DNA of 8,148 nucleotides from Sphingomonas bacterium (GTDB lineage: Bacteria; Pseudomonadota; Alphaproteobacteria; Sphingomonadales; Sphingomonadaceae), in contig NZ_CAHJWX010000058.1 in the NCBI RefSeq assembly GCF_903643065.1, forward strand, positions 1-8,148, written 5' to 3'. A model generated the notes under the pieces. That model saw nothing but the letters and a program-made list of their open reading frames with translations, did no database searches and had not been told where the DNA came from. Position 1 is the stretch's first letter. The number at the start of each line of letters is the position of its first letter. Of the stretch, positions 1 through 7,130 are shown piece after piece. The translations under genes and the position numbers were made by a program.

Positions 1-1
1 G

Positions 2-1264
2 CTGGCCCGCTTCGCCGCCATCGCCCGGGCGATGGAGGTGACGGGGCTGCGCACCGTCGCCACCGCCGCCGTCCGCGACGCGGGGAACGGCCAGGAGCTG
101 ATCGCCGCCGCGCGCGACCTCGGCTTGGCGGTCGAGCTGCTGTCGGGCGAGCAGGAGGCCGAGGCCGCCGGCCATGGCGTGTTGTCCGCCATTCCCGACG
201 CGGACGGCATCGTCGGCGATCTGGGCGGCGGCAGCCTGGAGCTGGTCCGCGTCGTCGCGGGGACCGTCACCGACCGTGCATCCTTTCCGCTCGGCGTGCT
301 GCGCCTGCCCGCGTTGCGCGCCAAGGGCCCGGAGGCGTTCGCGCGTCGGCTCGCCACGATGCTCAAGGAGGCGGGCTGGGCGGGGCGGGGACGAGGCCTG
401 CCCTTCTACCTGGTCGGCGGCTCATGGCGGGCGCTGGCGCGGCTCGACATGGATCGCACGCGCTACCCGCTGCCGGTGATCCACGGCTACCGCTTCTCCC
501 CCGACACGGTGACCGAGCTGACGCGGACGCTGCCCCGCCTGACCAAGCAGCAGTTCCGCGCCGTGCCCGGTCTTTCCGCCGCGCGCGCCGCGACCCTGGG
601 CGACGCGACCGCGCTGCTCGCGACGTTGCTGCGCGAGTTGGGCGGCAGCGAGGCGATCACCTCGGCCGCGGGACTGCGCGAGGGGTTGCATTTCGCCGGC
701 CTGGCCAGGTCCGTCCGCGCGCAGGACCCGCTGATCGTCGCCGCGCGCGAGGAAGGCCGGCTGGCCGGGCGGTTTCCCGAACATGGCGACGTGCTGCACC
801 GCTGGATCGCGCCGCTGTTCGCGGGCGAGAGCGATGCGGACGAGCGGCTGCGCCATGCCGCCTGTCTGCTCGCCGATGTCGGCTGGCGCGCTAATCCGGA
901 GTTCCGCGCCGAACGCGCGCTGGAGGTGGCGCTGCATGGCGATTGGGTGGCGATCGATGCCGCCGGCCGCGCCTGTCTCGCCCAGGCGCTGTTCGCCGCG
1001 CTGGGCGGCGCCGGCTCGCCCGAACCGCTGCCGCGTCTTGCGTCCGCCGTCGCCTTGGCGGTCGCGATCCGCTGGGGCCTGGCGATCCGCTTGGGGCAGC
1101 GATTGTCGGCCGGTCTCGCCGGACCGCTCGCGCAGGCGAGCCTGACGCAGGATGGTGATCGGCTGACCTTGCGCCTCGCCGATCCGGCACTGGGCGGCGA
1201 GGCGGTGGTCAAGCGGCTGGAGACGCTGGCGGCGGCGATGCAGCGGCGGCCGGTGATCGGTTAA
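2..1264 (+). CDS. ppx: Ppx/GppA family phosphatase (exopolyphosphatase-like), 5' end outside window
   Basis: This is the C-terminal part of a Ppx/GppA phosphatase, a family that hydrolyses inorganic polyphosphate end-wise or pppGpp to ppGpp. The frame is open from base 2, upstream of an internal ATG at 32, and the residues before it (LARFAAIARA) fit the family, so the true start lies outside the window. Visible signatures are the TVATAAVRDA segment (about 53-82), the SGEQEA segment (about 142-160) that usually carries a catalytic glutamate, and the glycine-rich phosphate loop GDLGGGSLEL (about 215-245). Further on come PGLSAARAATL and GLREGLHF near 570-690, then a helical C-terminal domain from about 720 onward of the kind seen in the longer Ppx proteins. 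The gene ends with TAA at 1262-1264 and is convergent with rplA. Choosing Ppx over GppA rests on general resemblance only, because the N-terminal nucleotide-binding motif is missing. Confidence 0.85.
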   Translation: MARFAAIARAMEVTGLRTVATAAVRDAGNGQELIAAARDLGLAVELLSGEQEAEAAGHGVLSAIPDADGIVGDLGGGSLELVRVVAGTVTDRASFPLGVLRLPALRAKGPEAFARRLATMLKEAGWAGRGRGLPFYLVGGSWRALARLDMDRTRYPLPVIHGYRFSPDTVTELTRTLPRLTKQQFRAVPGLSAARAATLGDATALLATLLRELGGSEAITSAAGLREGLHFAGLARSVRAQDPLIVAAREEGRLAGRFPEHGDVLHRWIAPLFAGESDADERLRHAACLLADVGWRANPEFRAERALEVALHGDWVAIDAAGRACLAQALFAALGGAGSPEPLPRLASAVALAVAIRWGLAIRLGQRLSAGLAGPLAQASLTQDGDRLTLRLADPALGGEAVVKRLETLAAAMQRRPVIG

Positions 1265-1336
1265 GTCGTTCCGTTCTCCAGCGCTTCAGTCTTGCGCAAG
1301 CCTGATCGAGAATAATCCTGATGAGCGAAGCACGTG

Positions 1337-1361
1337 AAAAAGGCCGGGATCGCTCCCGGCC
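1337..1361 (-). terminator. Intrinsic terminator of the rplK-rplA transcript
   Basis: A perfect 8-bp stem (GGCCGGGA at 1342-1349 with TCCCGGCC at 1354-1361) closes a 4-base loop (1350-1353). On the - strand it is followed at once by five T (AAAAA on the + strand at 1337-1341). It lies about 60 bases past the rplA stop, where a factor-independent terminator would be expected. On the + strand no T-run follows the stem, so it is a poor terminator for ppx, although the stem itself is symmetrical. Confidence 0.88.
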
Positions 1362-1423
1362 CTGATCGTCTCGACCGCGCAAGCCGGCATCCGTCGACCC
1401 AGCCTGGGCTGGGGTGACAAGCG

Positions 1424-2110
1424 TCAGCCGCCCGCGACCTCCGCGACATCGACCCGGATGCCCGGGCCCATCGTCGACGACACCGCGATCTTGCGGACGT
1501 ACTTGCCCTTCGCGCCCGTCGGCTTGGCGCGCACCACCGCGCCGACCAGCGCGTCGAAATTCGCGCGCAGATCGGCGGCGGGGAACGATGCCTTGCCGAT
1601 GCCCGAATGGATGATCCCGGCCTTCTCGACGCGATATTCGACCTGGCCGCCCTTGGCGTCCTTGACCGCTTGCGCGACGTTCATCGTCACCGTGCCCAGC
1701 TTGGGGTTGGGCATCAGCCCCTTGGGGCCCAGCACCTTGCCCAGCCGACCGACGACGCCCATCAGGTCGGGCGTCGCGATGCAGCGGTCGAACTCGATCG
1801 TGCCGCCCTGGATGACCTCCATCAGGTCCTCCGCGCCGACCACGTCCGCCCCCGCCGCGCGCGCCTCGTCCGCCTTCGCCCCGCGCGCGAACACGCCGAC
1901 GCGGACCGTCTTGCCGGTGCCTTTTGGCAGGGTGACGACGCCGCGGACCATCTGGTCGGCATGGCGGGGGTCGACACCCAGGTTGAGGGCGACCTCGATC
2001 GTTTCGTCGAACTTGCTCGTGGCGTTGCCCTTGGCGAGCGCGATCGCCTCGTCGACGCCGTGGAGCTGTTCCGGATCGATCGTCCAGGTCTTCTGCTTCT
2101 TGCTGGCCAT
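1424..2110 (-). CDS. rplA: 50S ribosomal protein L1
   Basis: L1 forms the mobile L1 stalk of the 50S subunit beside the E site and binds 23S rRNA. In many bacteria it also represses its own operon mRNA. The product is 228 aa, close to the usual 230 or so. The strongest mark is the family signature at about residues 119-140 ([19 protein letters not shown]). Also typical are the [20 protein letters not shown] segment (34-53), the [13 protein letters not shown] segment (56-68) and [17 protein letters not shown] near the C-terminus. The ATG at 2110 lies only 3 bases after the rplK stop. Its Shine-Dalgarno GGAGGG (2118-2123) sits inside the last rplK codons, so translation is probably coupled to rplK. 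An intrinsic terminator follows. rplJ, rplL and rpoB, which often come next in other bacteria, are absent; a convergent ppx gene is found instead. Confidence 0.98.
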   Translation of the reverse strand: MASKKQKTWTIDPEQLHGVDEAIALAKGNATSKFDETIEVALNLGVDPRHADQMVRGVVTLPKGTGKTVRVGVFARGAKADEARAAGADVVGAEDLMEVIQGGTIEFDRCIATPDLMGVVGRLGKVLGPKGLMPNPKLGTVTMNVAQAVKDAKGGQVEYRVEKAGIIHSGIGKASFPAADLRANFDALVGAVVRAKPTGAKGKYVRKIAVSSTMGPGIRVDVAEVAGG

Positions 2111-2113
2111 CGT

Positions 2114-2545
2114 TCAGCCCTCCACCACTTGCAGGCCCATCGCGCGAGCGGAGCCTTCGATGATCCTGGTCGCCGACTCGAGGTCGTTCGCGTTCAAGTC
2201 GGCCATCTTGGCCTGCGCCACCTCGGCCACCGCCGAGCGCTTGATCGTCCCCGCCGATGTCTTGCCCGGCTCCTTGGAGCCCGATTTCAAATTGGCGGCC
2301 TTCTTGAGCAGATAGGTGGCGGGCGGCGTCTTGGTCTCGAAGGAAAAGCTTCGGTCGGCGAAGACGGTGATCACCGTCGGCAGCGGCGTGCCCTTTTCCT
2401 GCTCGCCGGTGCGCGCGTTGAACGCCTTGCAGAACTCCATGATGTTGACGCCGCGCTGGCCCAGCGCCGGCCCGATCGGCGGCGACGGGTTGGCGGAGCC
2501 GGCGGGCACCTGCAGCTTGATATATCCGGTGATCTTCTTGGCCAT
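2114..2545 (-). CDS. rplK: 50S ribosomal protein L11
   Basis: L11 with 23S rRNA forms the GTPase-associated centre of the 50S subunit, the binding area for elongation factors and the stringent factor RelA, and the thiostrepton target. The product is 143 aa, the usual size. The N-terminal domain has the conserved proline-rich helix [20 protein letters not shown] (residues 22-41). The C-terminal RNA-binding domain carries [12 protein letters not shown] (73-84) and [16 protein letters not shown] (99-114). The ATG at 2545 gives the family N-terminus [16 protein letters not shown] and is preceded by a good ribosome-binding site, AGAGGAAG (2549-2556). An in-frame upstream ATG near 2749 would add about 68 unlike residues and is rejected. 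Normally nusG lies directly upstream; here a restriction-modification gene intervenes and rplK has its own promoter candidate. Confidence 0.98.
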   Translation of the reverse strand: MAKKITGYIKLQVPAGSANPSPPIGPALGQRGVNIMEFCKAFNARTGEQEKGTPLPTVITVFADRSFSFETKTPPATYLLKKAANLKSGSKEPGKTSAGTIKRSAVAEVAQAKMADLNANDLESATRIIEGSARAMGLQVVEG

Positions 2546-2567
2546 AAACTTCCTCTTAGCGGTGCCA

Positions 2568-2587
2568 GCGGGCGCAAGCCCTCCCGC
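2568..2587 (-). promoter_or_regulatory. Stem-loop in the rplK leader, possible L1 autoregulation site
   Basis: Between the candidate promoter and rplK the leader can form a 5-bp stem (GCGGG and CCCGC, 2568-2572 with 2583-2587). An alternative inner stem is GGGC with GCCC (2570-2573 with 2578-2581). The transcript carries the string GGGAGGG, similar to the GGGAGG in the L1-binding region of 23S rRNA. L1 is known to repress the L11 operon mRNA in E. coli. That this stem is the site is inference; the match is short. Confidence 0.3.
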
Positions 2588-2620
2588 GATCAAGTCCAGC
2601 GATGTGCATGGAAGCGCGCT

Positions 2621-2649
2621 CGGATAGGCGAAAAAGGCCGCGCCTGCAA
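2621..2649 (-). promoter_or_regulatory. Promoter candidate for rplK-rplA
   Basis: Read on the - strand: TTGCAG (2644-2649), a 17-base spacer, then TATCCG (2621-2626), about 75 bases upstream of the rplK start. Spacing is ideal for a housekeeping sigma factor, and the TTG and TAT cores match. The same architecture appears before secE (7955-7983) and the restriction gene (6964-6992). It would let rplKA be transcribed independently of the upstream insertion. Hexamer matches are only partial in this GC-rich DNA. Confidence 0.5.
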
Positions 2650-2780
2650 TGTGGGATCGGGCGCGCGGCACGCTCGCCATGGCCAGCCCCTCACCCCCGC
2701 CCAGCGGCGCGAGAACGCCGCCTTCTTCCGGCCTGCGGTGCGGCGGCATCCTGCGGCTGGCGGAAGGGGACAGTCGCCCG

Positions 2781-5700
2781 TCAGCGCAGCACGATCGTCG
2801 CGTCCGGATCGCCCGCGTCGAGCGCGGCCATGTGCGCCAGGATCAGGTCGCGCGTCAGGAAGCGGCCATGATCGCGCTCGTCGTGACGGCGGACGATGGG
2901 AAAGGTCGACAGGATGTAGTCGGCATCCGTGCGGCCGATGCCGTAAAGGTGGAAATAGAGCGCATCCAGCCGCGCGCGCCGCTGGCGCCGATCGGACTCG
3001 TCCCAGCGGAACGGGGGCAGCACCTCGCCGGTGGCGGGATCGACATGGCCCATGTCGCGCGCGAACGGCGCCATGTCGTGCGCGGTGTAGGTGAGCGCGA
3101 GCACCTCGCGCGCGACGATCTGAGCGGCGGTGAGCGGGCCGAAGGTGCGAGTGTAAGCGTCGGGTGGGATGACGGGGAGTTGCTCGATGATGTACCAATT
3201 GGCGTGAGTGCCTTGCAGCTTCTGCCGTGCAACATAATCGAGAGCCATCGAGTTGAGGTTGGCAGACAGACAGCCAACGTCACGCGGATCGTCCAGCAAT
3301 ATCAGACCGGCCGTGTTGCCGTACGCGGTGCCGGGCAACACTGCAGAGATGATCGTTCGTGCATCGGTCGGTCGAGCGATGTCACGAAAGGCAAGCGTCC
3401 AAGTGCGCTGCGGCTTCACGTCGTCCCAATCGACCCAATATTGTGGTTCGGGCTCAAAGCTCCAGCGTTGTTTCTCGGCGACGGTCACGGTTTCGCTGTT
3501 CGCCGGATTGTGCAGGTTTTTCTCGTTTACCGTTACGTTGGAGGCGCGATGATCGAACTGCCAGAACATTCGGCCGACGTAGAGCGGGACGGCACGTGCC
3601 TCGCCCTTGCTCAGGCCGTAAGTGCCCTGCTTCGAATACCACCCATCCGCCTCCAAATCCGCCCGCGTCCGGAACAGGTGACTATCGTTGGTCATGTCGA
3701 ACATGCGTCGATATCTCACCGGCCATGCTGCTACATCCCGCGTCGCTTTATTGGCAGCGTGTCGGACCAGCACCGGCAGGCGGCCATAGATCGCAGTGGT
3801 CAGCTCGGCATCGCGGCGGATGCGGAAGACCGGGGCGGTGCCCGAATTGGGGTTCACCGCCGCGAAGTCGTTGGGGGTCAGCGGAAAGGTCGCCTGGTCA
3901 AGCGCCGCGTTGCCGGTGCCCGCGAGGAAGAAACCGCATCGTGCCGCCGGGAAGCGGCGCTCACCGCCGCCGAACACGATCACGCAAATCTTGAACCGGC
4001 TGTCCACGTCCGGGAAGAACTCCGCGATGCCGCTGGCGGGCCGGTTCGCGAAGTCCAGCAGGCAGCCGAGCCGGCCGGTGGTGCTGATCGACTTGAAGAA
4101 CCGGCTGGCGGACAGGTCGCCGGCGATGCCGCTGGGGGTGAGCAGGCCGACGATGCCGCCGGGCCTGACCAGCCGCTGCGCGCGCTCGACGAACAGCGAG
4201 TAGAGGTTGACGTCGCCACCGCCGAGCAAGGGGAAGTCGCCGCCGCGATCGGCGGGCAGGTTGGCCATTCGTCCCGCCATCGCCGCGAAGCGGCTGGCGC
4301 GATCATATTGCGCGGCGAGCGGGTCCTCCATGGCCCGCAATGCCGCGACCCGCGCCTTTCGCTGACTGGCATTGGTCTGGTAGGCGATGGTCGGTTCGCG
4401 GGCGGCGAACCATTCCACCTCCTGCATCTTCAGCCGGTCCCATGGTGGATTACCGATCACCGCGTCGAAGCCGCCGGTCGGCCGAGCGCTGCGCCAGTCG
4501 CGCCAGACGTTCGGAAAGGCGAGTTCCCAGCTCAGGAAGTTGGCGGTGCGCGCGATCTCGGCGGCGGCGGCGAGCGGCTCCAGCGCGGGGTCGTCGGGCT
4601 TGGTGCCGGCGGGCAGCGTGGCGACACGGCCGTAGAAGAAGTCCAGCACCGCCGTCAGCTCGCCGAGCTGGCCGCCGAGCAGCACGTCGAGCGCGCTGCC
4701 CTTGCGCTTCATCTCCCATGCCTGGCGCGCGAGATCGAACGATTGTTTCGGGTCGGTCGAGCGATCGGCCTCCCGTTGCAAGGCCTTGGCGCGCTTGAGC
4801 GCGCTTTCGGTCGACTCGCCGATCCAGCGGTAACCCTGGAGCAACGCCAGCTTGCCCGCGAGCGCGGCGGTCCGTGCCTCCAGCTCGCCAAAGGCCTGTT
4901 CCGACTGTTTCACCTCGACGATGTCGGCGTCGGTCAGCTCCTCGACCATCTCCATCTCGACGATCGAGCGCTGCGCCGCCTTCAGGTCGTCGGCGACGAA
5001 CAGGCCGCCCTGTTCCAGCGTGGTCATCCCGGGGCCGACCCACTCCCCGAACAGGCTGTCGCCACAGCGCAGGTGGTGATCCAGGAAGGATAGCGGCGCG
5101 CCGACGGTGAAGGTGTGCAGCCACAGGCTCAGCTTGGCCAGCTCCACCGCCATCGGGTTCTTGTCGACGCCGTGGATGACGCGCTTCAGGATGATCCGGC
5201 GGACGAGCTGGCGATCGACCAGCTGATCCTCCTCGACCCGCCAGCGATGCTCGGCGGCTTGCGTGCGGATGCGCGTGCGGATCGCCTCCAGCCGGTCGAG
5301 CAGCGGCGAGCGATACTCGCCGAACCCGACGGCGGCGGCGGCGTCCTCCGTCGCGAGCATCGTCCGATCGGCGAAGTAGTCGACCAGGCTGACGAGGAAG
5401 TGACCCGAGCCCATCGCGGGATCGACGATGCGCAGCATCAGGAACGCGCTCGCGGGATCGTGATCGCGCAGCCGGGCAAGCGGATAGGCCGGCGCCTCGC
5501 GCGCCTGCGCCGTGCCGGCCTCTGTCTGCACCGCCGCCGCGAACGCCGCCTCGCGCTCCGCCAGCAGCGGGCCGACGGTGCGCCGGATGACGAGCAGCAC
5601 CAGCTCCTCGGGGGTATAATAGCTGCCGCTGGTCTTGCGCGCGAAGGTCTGCGGGCGCGCGGCGATGCGATCGTCGACCTCGGCCAGATCGAACTCCAGG

Positions 5701-6955
5701 AGCCGCTCGTAGACGGAGCCGAGGTGCTGCACGTTCAGGTCGCGATAGTTGATGAAGCGCGGATGTTCGCCCAGTCGTTCGCGCGACAGGGCGTCGAGCA
5801 GCGGCGCGACCGCCGCATCGGGCATCACCGCGCGATCGAGCAGCGGCGAACGACCCGGCCGGAACAGTCCGCCATTGTACGGCGGCAGGCCGATCGCATC
5901 GTCGCCGCCGTCGATCTGAGCCCAGAGCGCGCGCAGATCGCCGTCGTGATTGGTGCGGCGTGCGGAGAGCGCCTCACCGGCGTCGATCGAGCGCGCGACG
6001 TCGTTGCGCATCGACCATAGCCCGTCACGCCGCGCGCGGGTGGGCAACAGGCTGCGATCCTCGGCATAGAGTACAAATAGCAGCCGGTAGAGCCAGGTCA
6101 GCGTCGCCTCGCGCAGTTCGGCCAGGTAGGCGGGCGTCAGCGCGGCGGGGCGACCGGGATCGGCGAAGGCCAGCGCGTTGGCGAGGTCGGGGAACACGCC
6201 CGCGAACACCTTGTCCGCCAGGTCGTCGGTGACGCGCGCCTCGAAGTCGCGGCTGGCGGCGATAGCGCGCGCAAGCCGGGTGTCGCCGCCCGTGTCGGGC
6301 GCGAACGCATCACGACCGAACAGGAACAGGAACTGCGCCAGCATGCGATCGGCATGGTCCGGTCCGGCACCGGTGGCCGGCATGACCAGACCCGCCGCCT
6401 CCATCAGGTCGATCTCGACGAACCCCTCCAGTCGCGAGCGGGCCTTGTTGTCGTACAGGCGCCAGAGGCGCCCGTTGGTGAGGATGCCGAAACGGACCGC
6501 GTCGCCGGACTGCACGCCCACCGTGCCGAGATACCGCAGCACCTGCGTGGACGGCGCTCCGGCCTGGTCGGCGCCGGCGCGGTCGAGAGGCAGGCTCCAG
6601 GCCTTCGCCTCGACCAGCGACGCCCCGAGGCCGTAGCGGTCGGCCGCCTGTGGCAGGCGCGCGGCGGTGGCCTTGATCTCGTCGGTCAGGAACAGCAGGT
6701 AATCGGGCACGTCGCTGCGCCCCCGCCGGCTCGCCTTTCCTGGACGGAGAAGCGCCAGCCGAGCAGCGCCAGCAGCGGGTCGATCAGGTCGCGTTCGGTG
6801 TTGGCCTCGCTGGGCGCCGCTCGCCCAGCGAAGTCGGCGATCAGGCCGGCGACCTGTTCGCGCGCGGCAACCAGCGCGGCGGGGTCGATCCCCCAGCCGG
6901 TCTGGAGCGCGATGCCCTCGTCGAGGAAATAGTTGCTGAACAGGTTGCCGGCCAT
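2781..6955 (-). CDS. Type IIG-like restriction enzyme/adenine-N6 methyltransferase (Eco57I-like), frameshifted near N-terminus
   Basis: This is a single-chain restriction-modification protein of about 1391 aa once one missing base is restored. It would methylate adenine in a target sequence and cut unmodified DNA. Residues 1-79 ([15 protein letters not shown] onward, then [13 protein letters not shown]) are read from the ATG at 6955. The frame breaks at five G (6720-6724); the rest, from [10 protein letters not shown], is in the -1 frame and open to the stop at 2781. Visible parts are a PD-(D/E)xK nuclease (D85, E116, K118 in VEAKAW), YYTPEE (about 444), SAM motif [11 protein letters not shown] (about 511), [19 protein letters not shown] (about 593) and the catalytic NPPW (about 834). 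The C-terminal half has [10 protein letters not shown] and an [18 protein letters not shown] region typical of this family. No helicase Walker motif and no partner subunits are seen. It is co-directional with nusG and rplK, between which it is inserted. The family assignment is good; the class (IIG versus PglX-like) is inferred from the nuclease. Confidence 0.88.
6711..6731 (-). other. Frameshift site in the restriction-modification gene (five-G tract)
   Basis: The coding strand reads GCC GGC GGG GGC GCA in the frame set by the ATG at 6955, and that frame stops about 10 codons later at 6686. The conserved downstream frame needs CGC AGC GAC GTG CCC GAT (RSDVPD). One extra G (six instead of five), or removal of two, joins the two halves into [16 protein letters not shown] or one glycine fewer. 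The break falls right before the nuclease PD motif. Whether it is real, variable or a sequencing error cannot be decided from one sequence. Confidence 0.8.
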
Positions 6956-6963
6956 GGCGCTTG

Positions 6964-6992
6964 CTTAGAACCGGTGGTCGGGGATGACGCAA
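6964..6992 (-). promoter_or_regulatory. Promoter candidate for the restriction-modification gene, leaderless
   Basis: On the - strand: TTGCGT (6987-6992), a 17-base spacer, then TCTAAG (6964-6969), which matches TATAAT at four of six positions. Only 8 bases separate the -10 box from the ATG at 6955, so transcription would begin at or within a couple of bases of the start codon. The bases before the ATG (AAGCAAGCGCC) contain no Shine-Dalgarno sequence, in agreement with a leaderless message. Confidence 0.42.
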
Positions 6993-7039
6993 GGCGGGGC
7001 AGGGCGATGCGGCATGCGAAACAAGGTTGAAGAAGGGAC

Positions 7040-7056
7040 GCGGGACTGAAGCCCGC
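7040..7056 (-). terminator. Weak terminator-like hairpin between nusG and the restriction gene
   Basis: A 5-bp GC stem (GCGGG at 7040-7044 with CCCGC at 7052-7056) and a 7-base loop are followed on the - strand by a pyrimidine-rich stretch, GTCCCTTCTTC, and not by a true T-run. It could terminate the secE-nusG transcript inefficiently. The short stem and lack of a T-tract make this uncertain. Confidence 0.25.
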
Positions 7057-7091
7057 ATCGTCGGACGGGTTAGCCTGCGCCGACCCGCCCG

Positions 7092-7110
7092 CCGGGCAGG
7101 CTGTGCCCGG
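7092..7110. repeat. Perfect inverted repeat, 7-bp stem with 5-base loop
   Basis: CCGGGCA (7092-7098) pairs with TGCCCGG (7104-7110) around a 5-base loop. It abuts the next inverted repeat at 7111-7130 with no base between, giving two stem-loops in series just past nusG. There is no T-run on either side. It may be an RNA-stabilising structure at the 3' end of the secE-nusG message or a protein-binding site; the function is unknown. Confidence 0.55.
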
Positions 7111-7130
7111 TGATCAGCTGGCGCTGATCA
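7111..7130. repeat. Perfect inverted repeat overlapping the nusG stop codon, 8-bp stem
   Basis: TGATCAGC (7111-7118) pairs with GCTGATCA (7123-7130) around a TGGC loop (7119-7122). The right arm contains the nusG stop codon (7128-7130). On the nusG message the ribosome would finish translation inside the stem. No T-tract follows, so it is not a classical terminator. Confidence 0.6.

Noticed and set aside
1291..1300. Ten-base palindrome CTTGCGCAAG after ppx.
   Set aside because: No loop and no T-tract, too short to call an operator or terminator; ppx has no clear terminator in the window.
1398..1413. Palindrome CCCAGCC-TG-GGCTGGG just after the rplA stop.
   Set aside because: It has a 2-base centre and no T-run, and a much better terminator lies 40 bases further on. 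It may add to RNA folding but shows nothing specific.
1607..3094. A 495-codon + strand open frame across rplA, rplK and the end of the restriction gene.
   Set aside because: It spans antisense of three confident genes and two spacers, and its protein is arginine-rich without any motif.
2649..5093. An 814-codon open frame on the + strand opposite the restriction gene (also 5115-6020, + strand).
   Set aside because: The translations are low-complexity, rich in R, G, A and H, with no recognisable domain. They mirror the codon pattern of the strongly supported gene on the other strand, as expected at about 70% GC.
6955..6968. The string AGCAAGCG upstream of both the restriction gene and secE, and AGCAAG at the nusG end, considered as insertion-site repeats.
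   Set aside because: Only 6-8 bases long, not positioned at both ends of the inserted segment, and expected by chance near start codons in this composition.
6956..7058. Upstream ATG at 7058 that is in the frame of the main part of the restriction protein and would make a 1425-aa product.
   Set aside because: Up to the G-tract this reading gives arginine/proline-rich nonsense ([15 protein letters not shown]). The other frame, from 6955, gives the hydrophobic, family-like [13 protein letters not shown] that joins naturally to the nuclease motif.
2781..7127. A full BREX, DISARM or Pgl defence island.
   Set aside because: Only the methyltransferase-type gene is present. No PglZ, BrxC, DrmA/B, kinase or ATPase partner is visible, and both neighbours are housekeeping genes.
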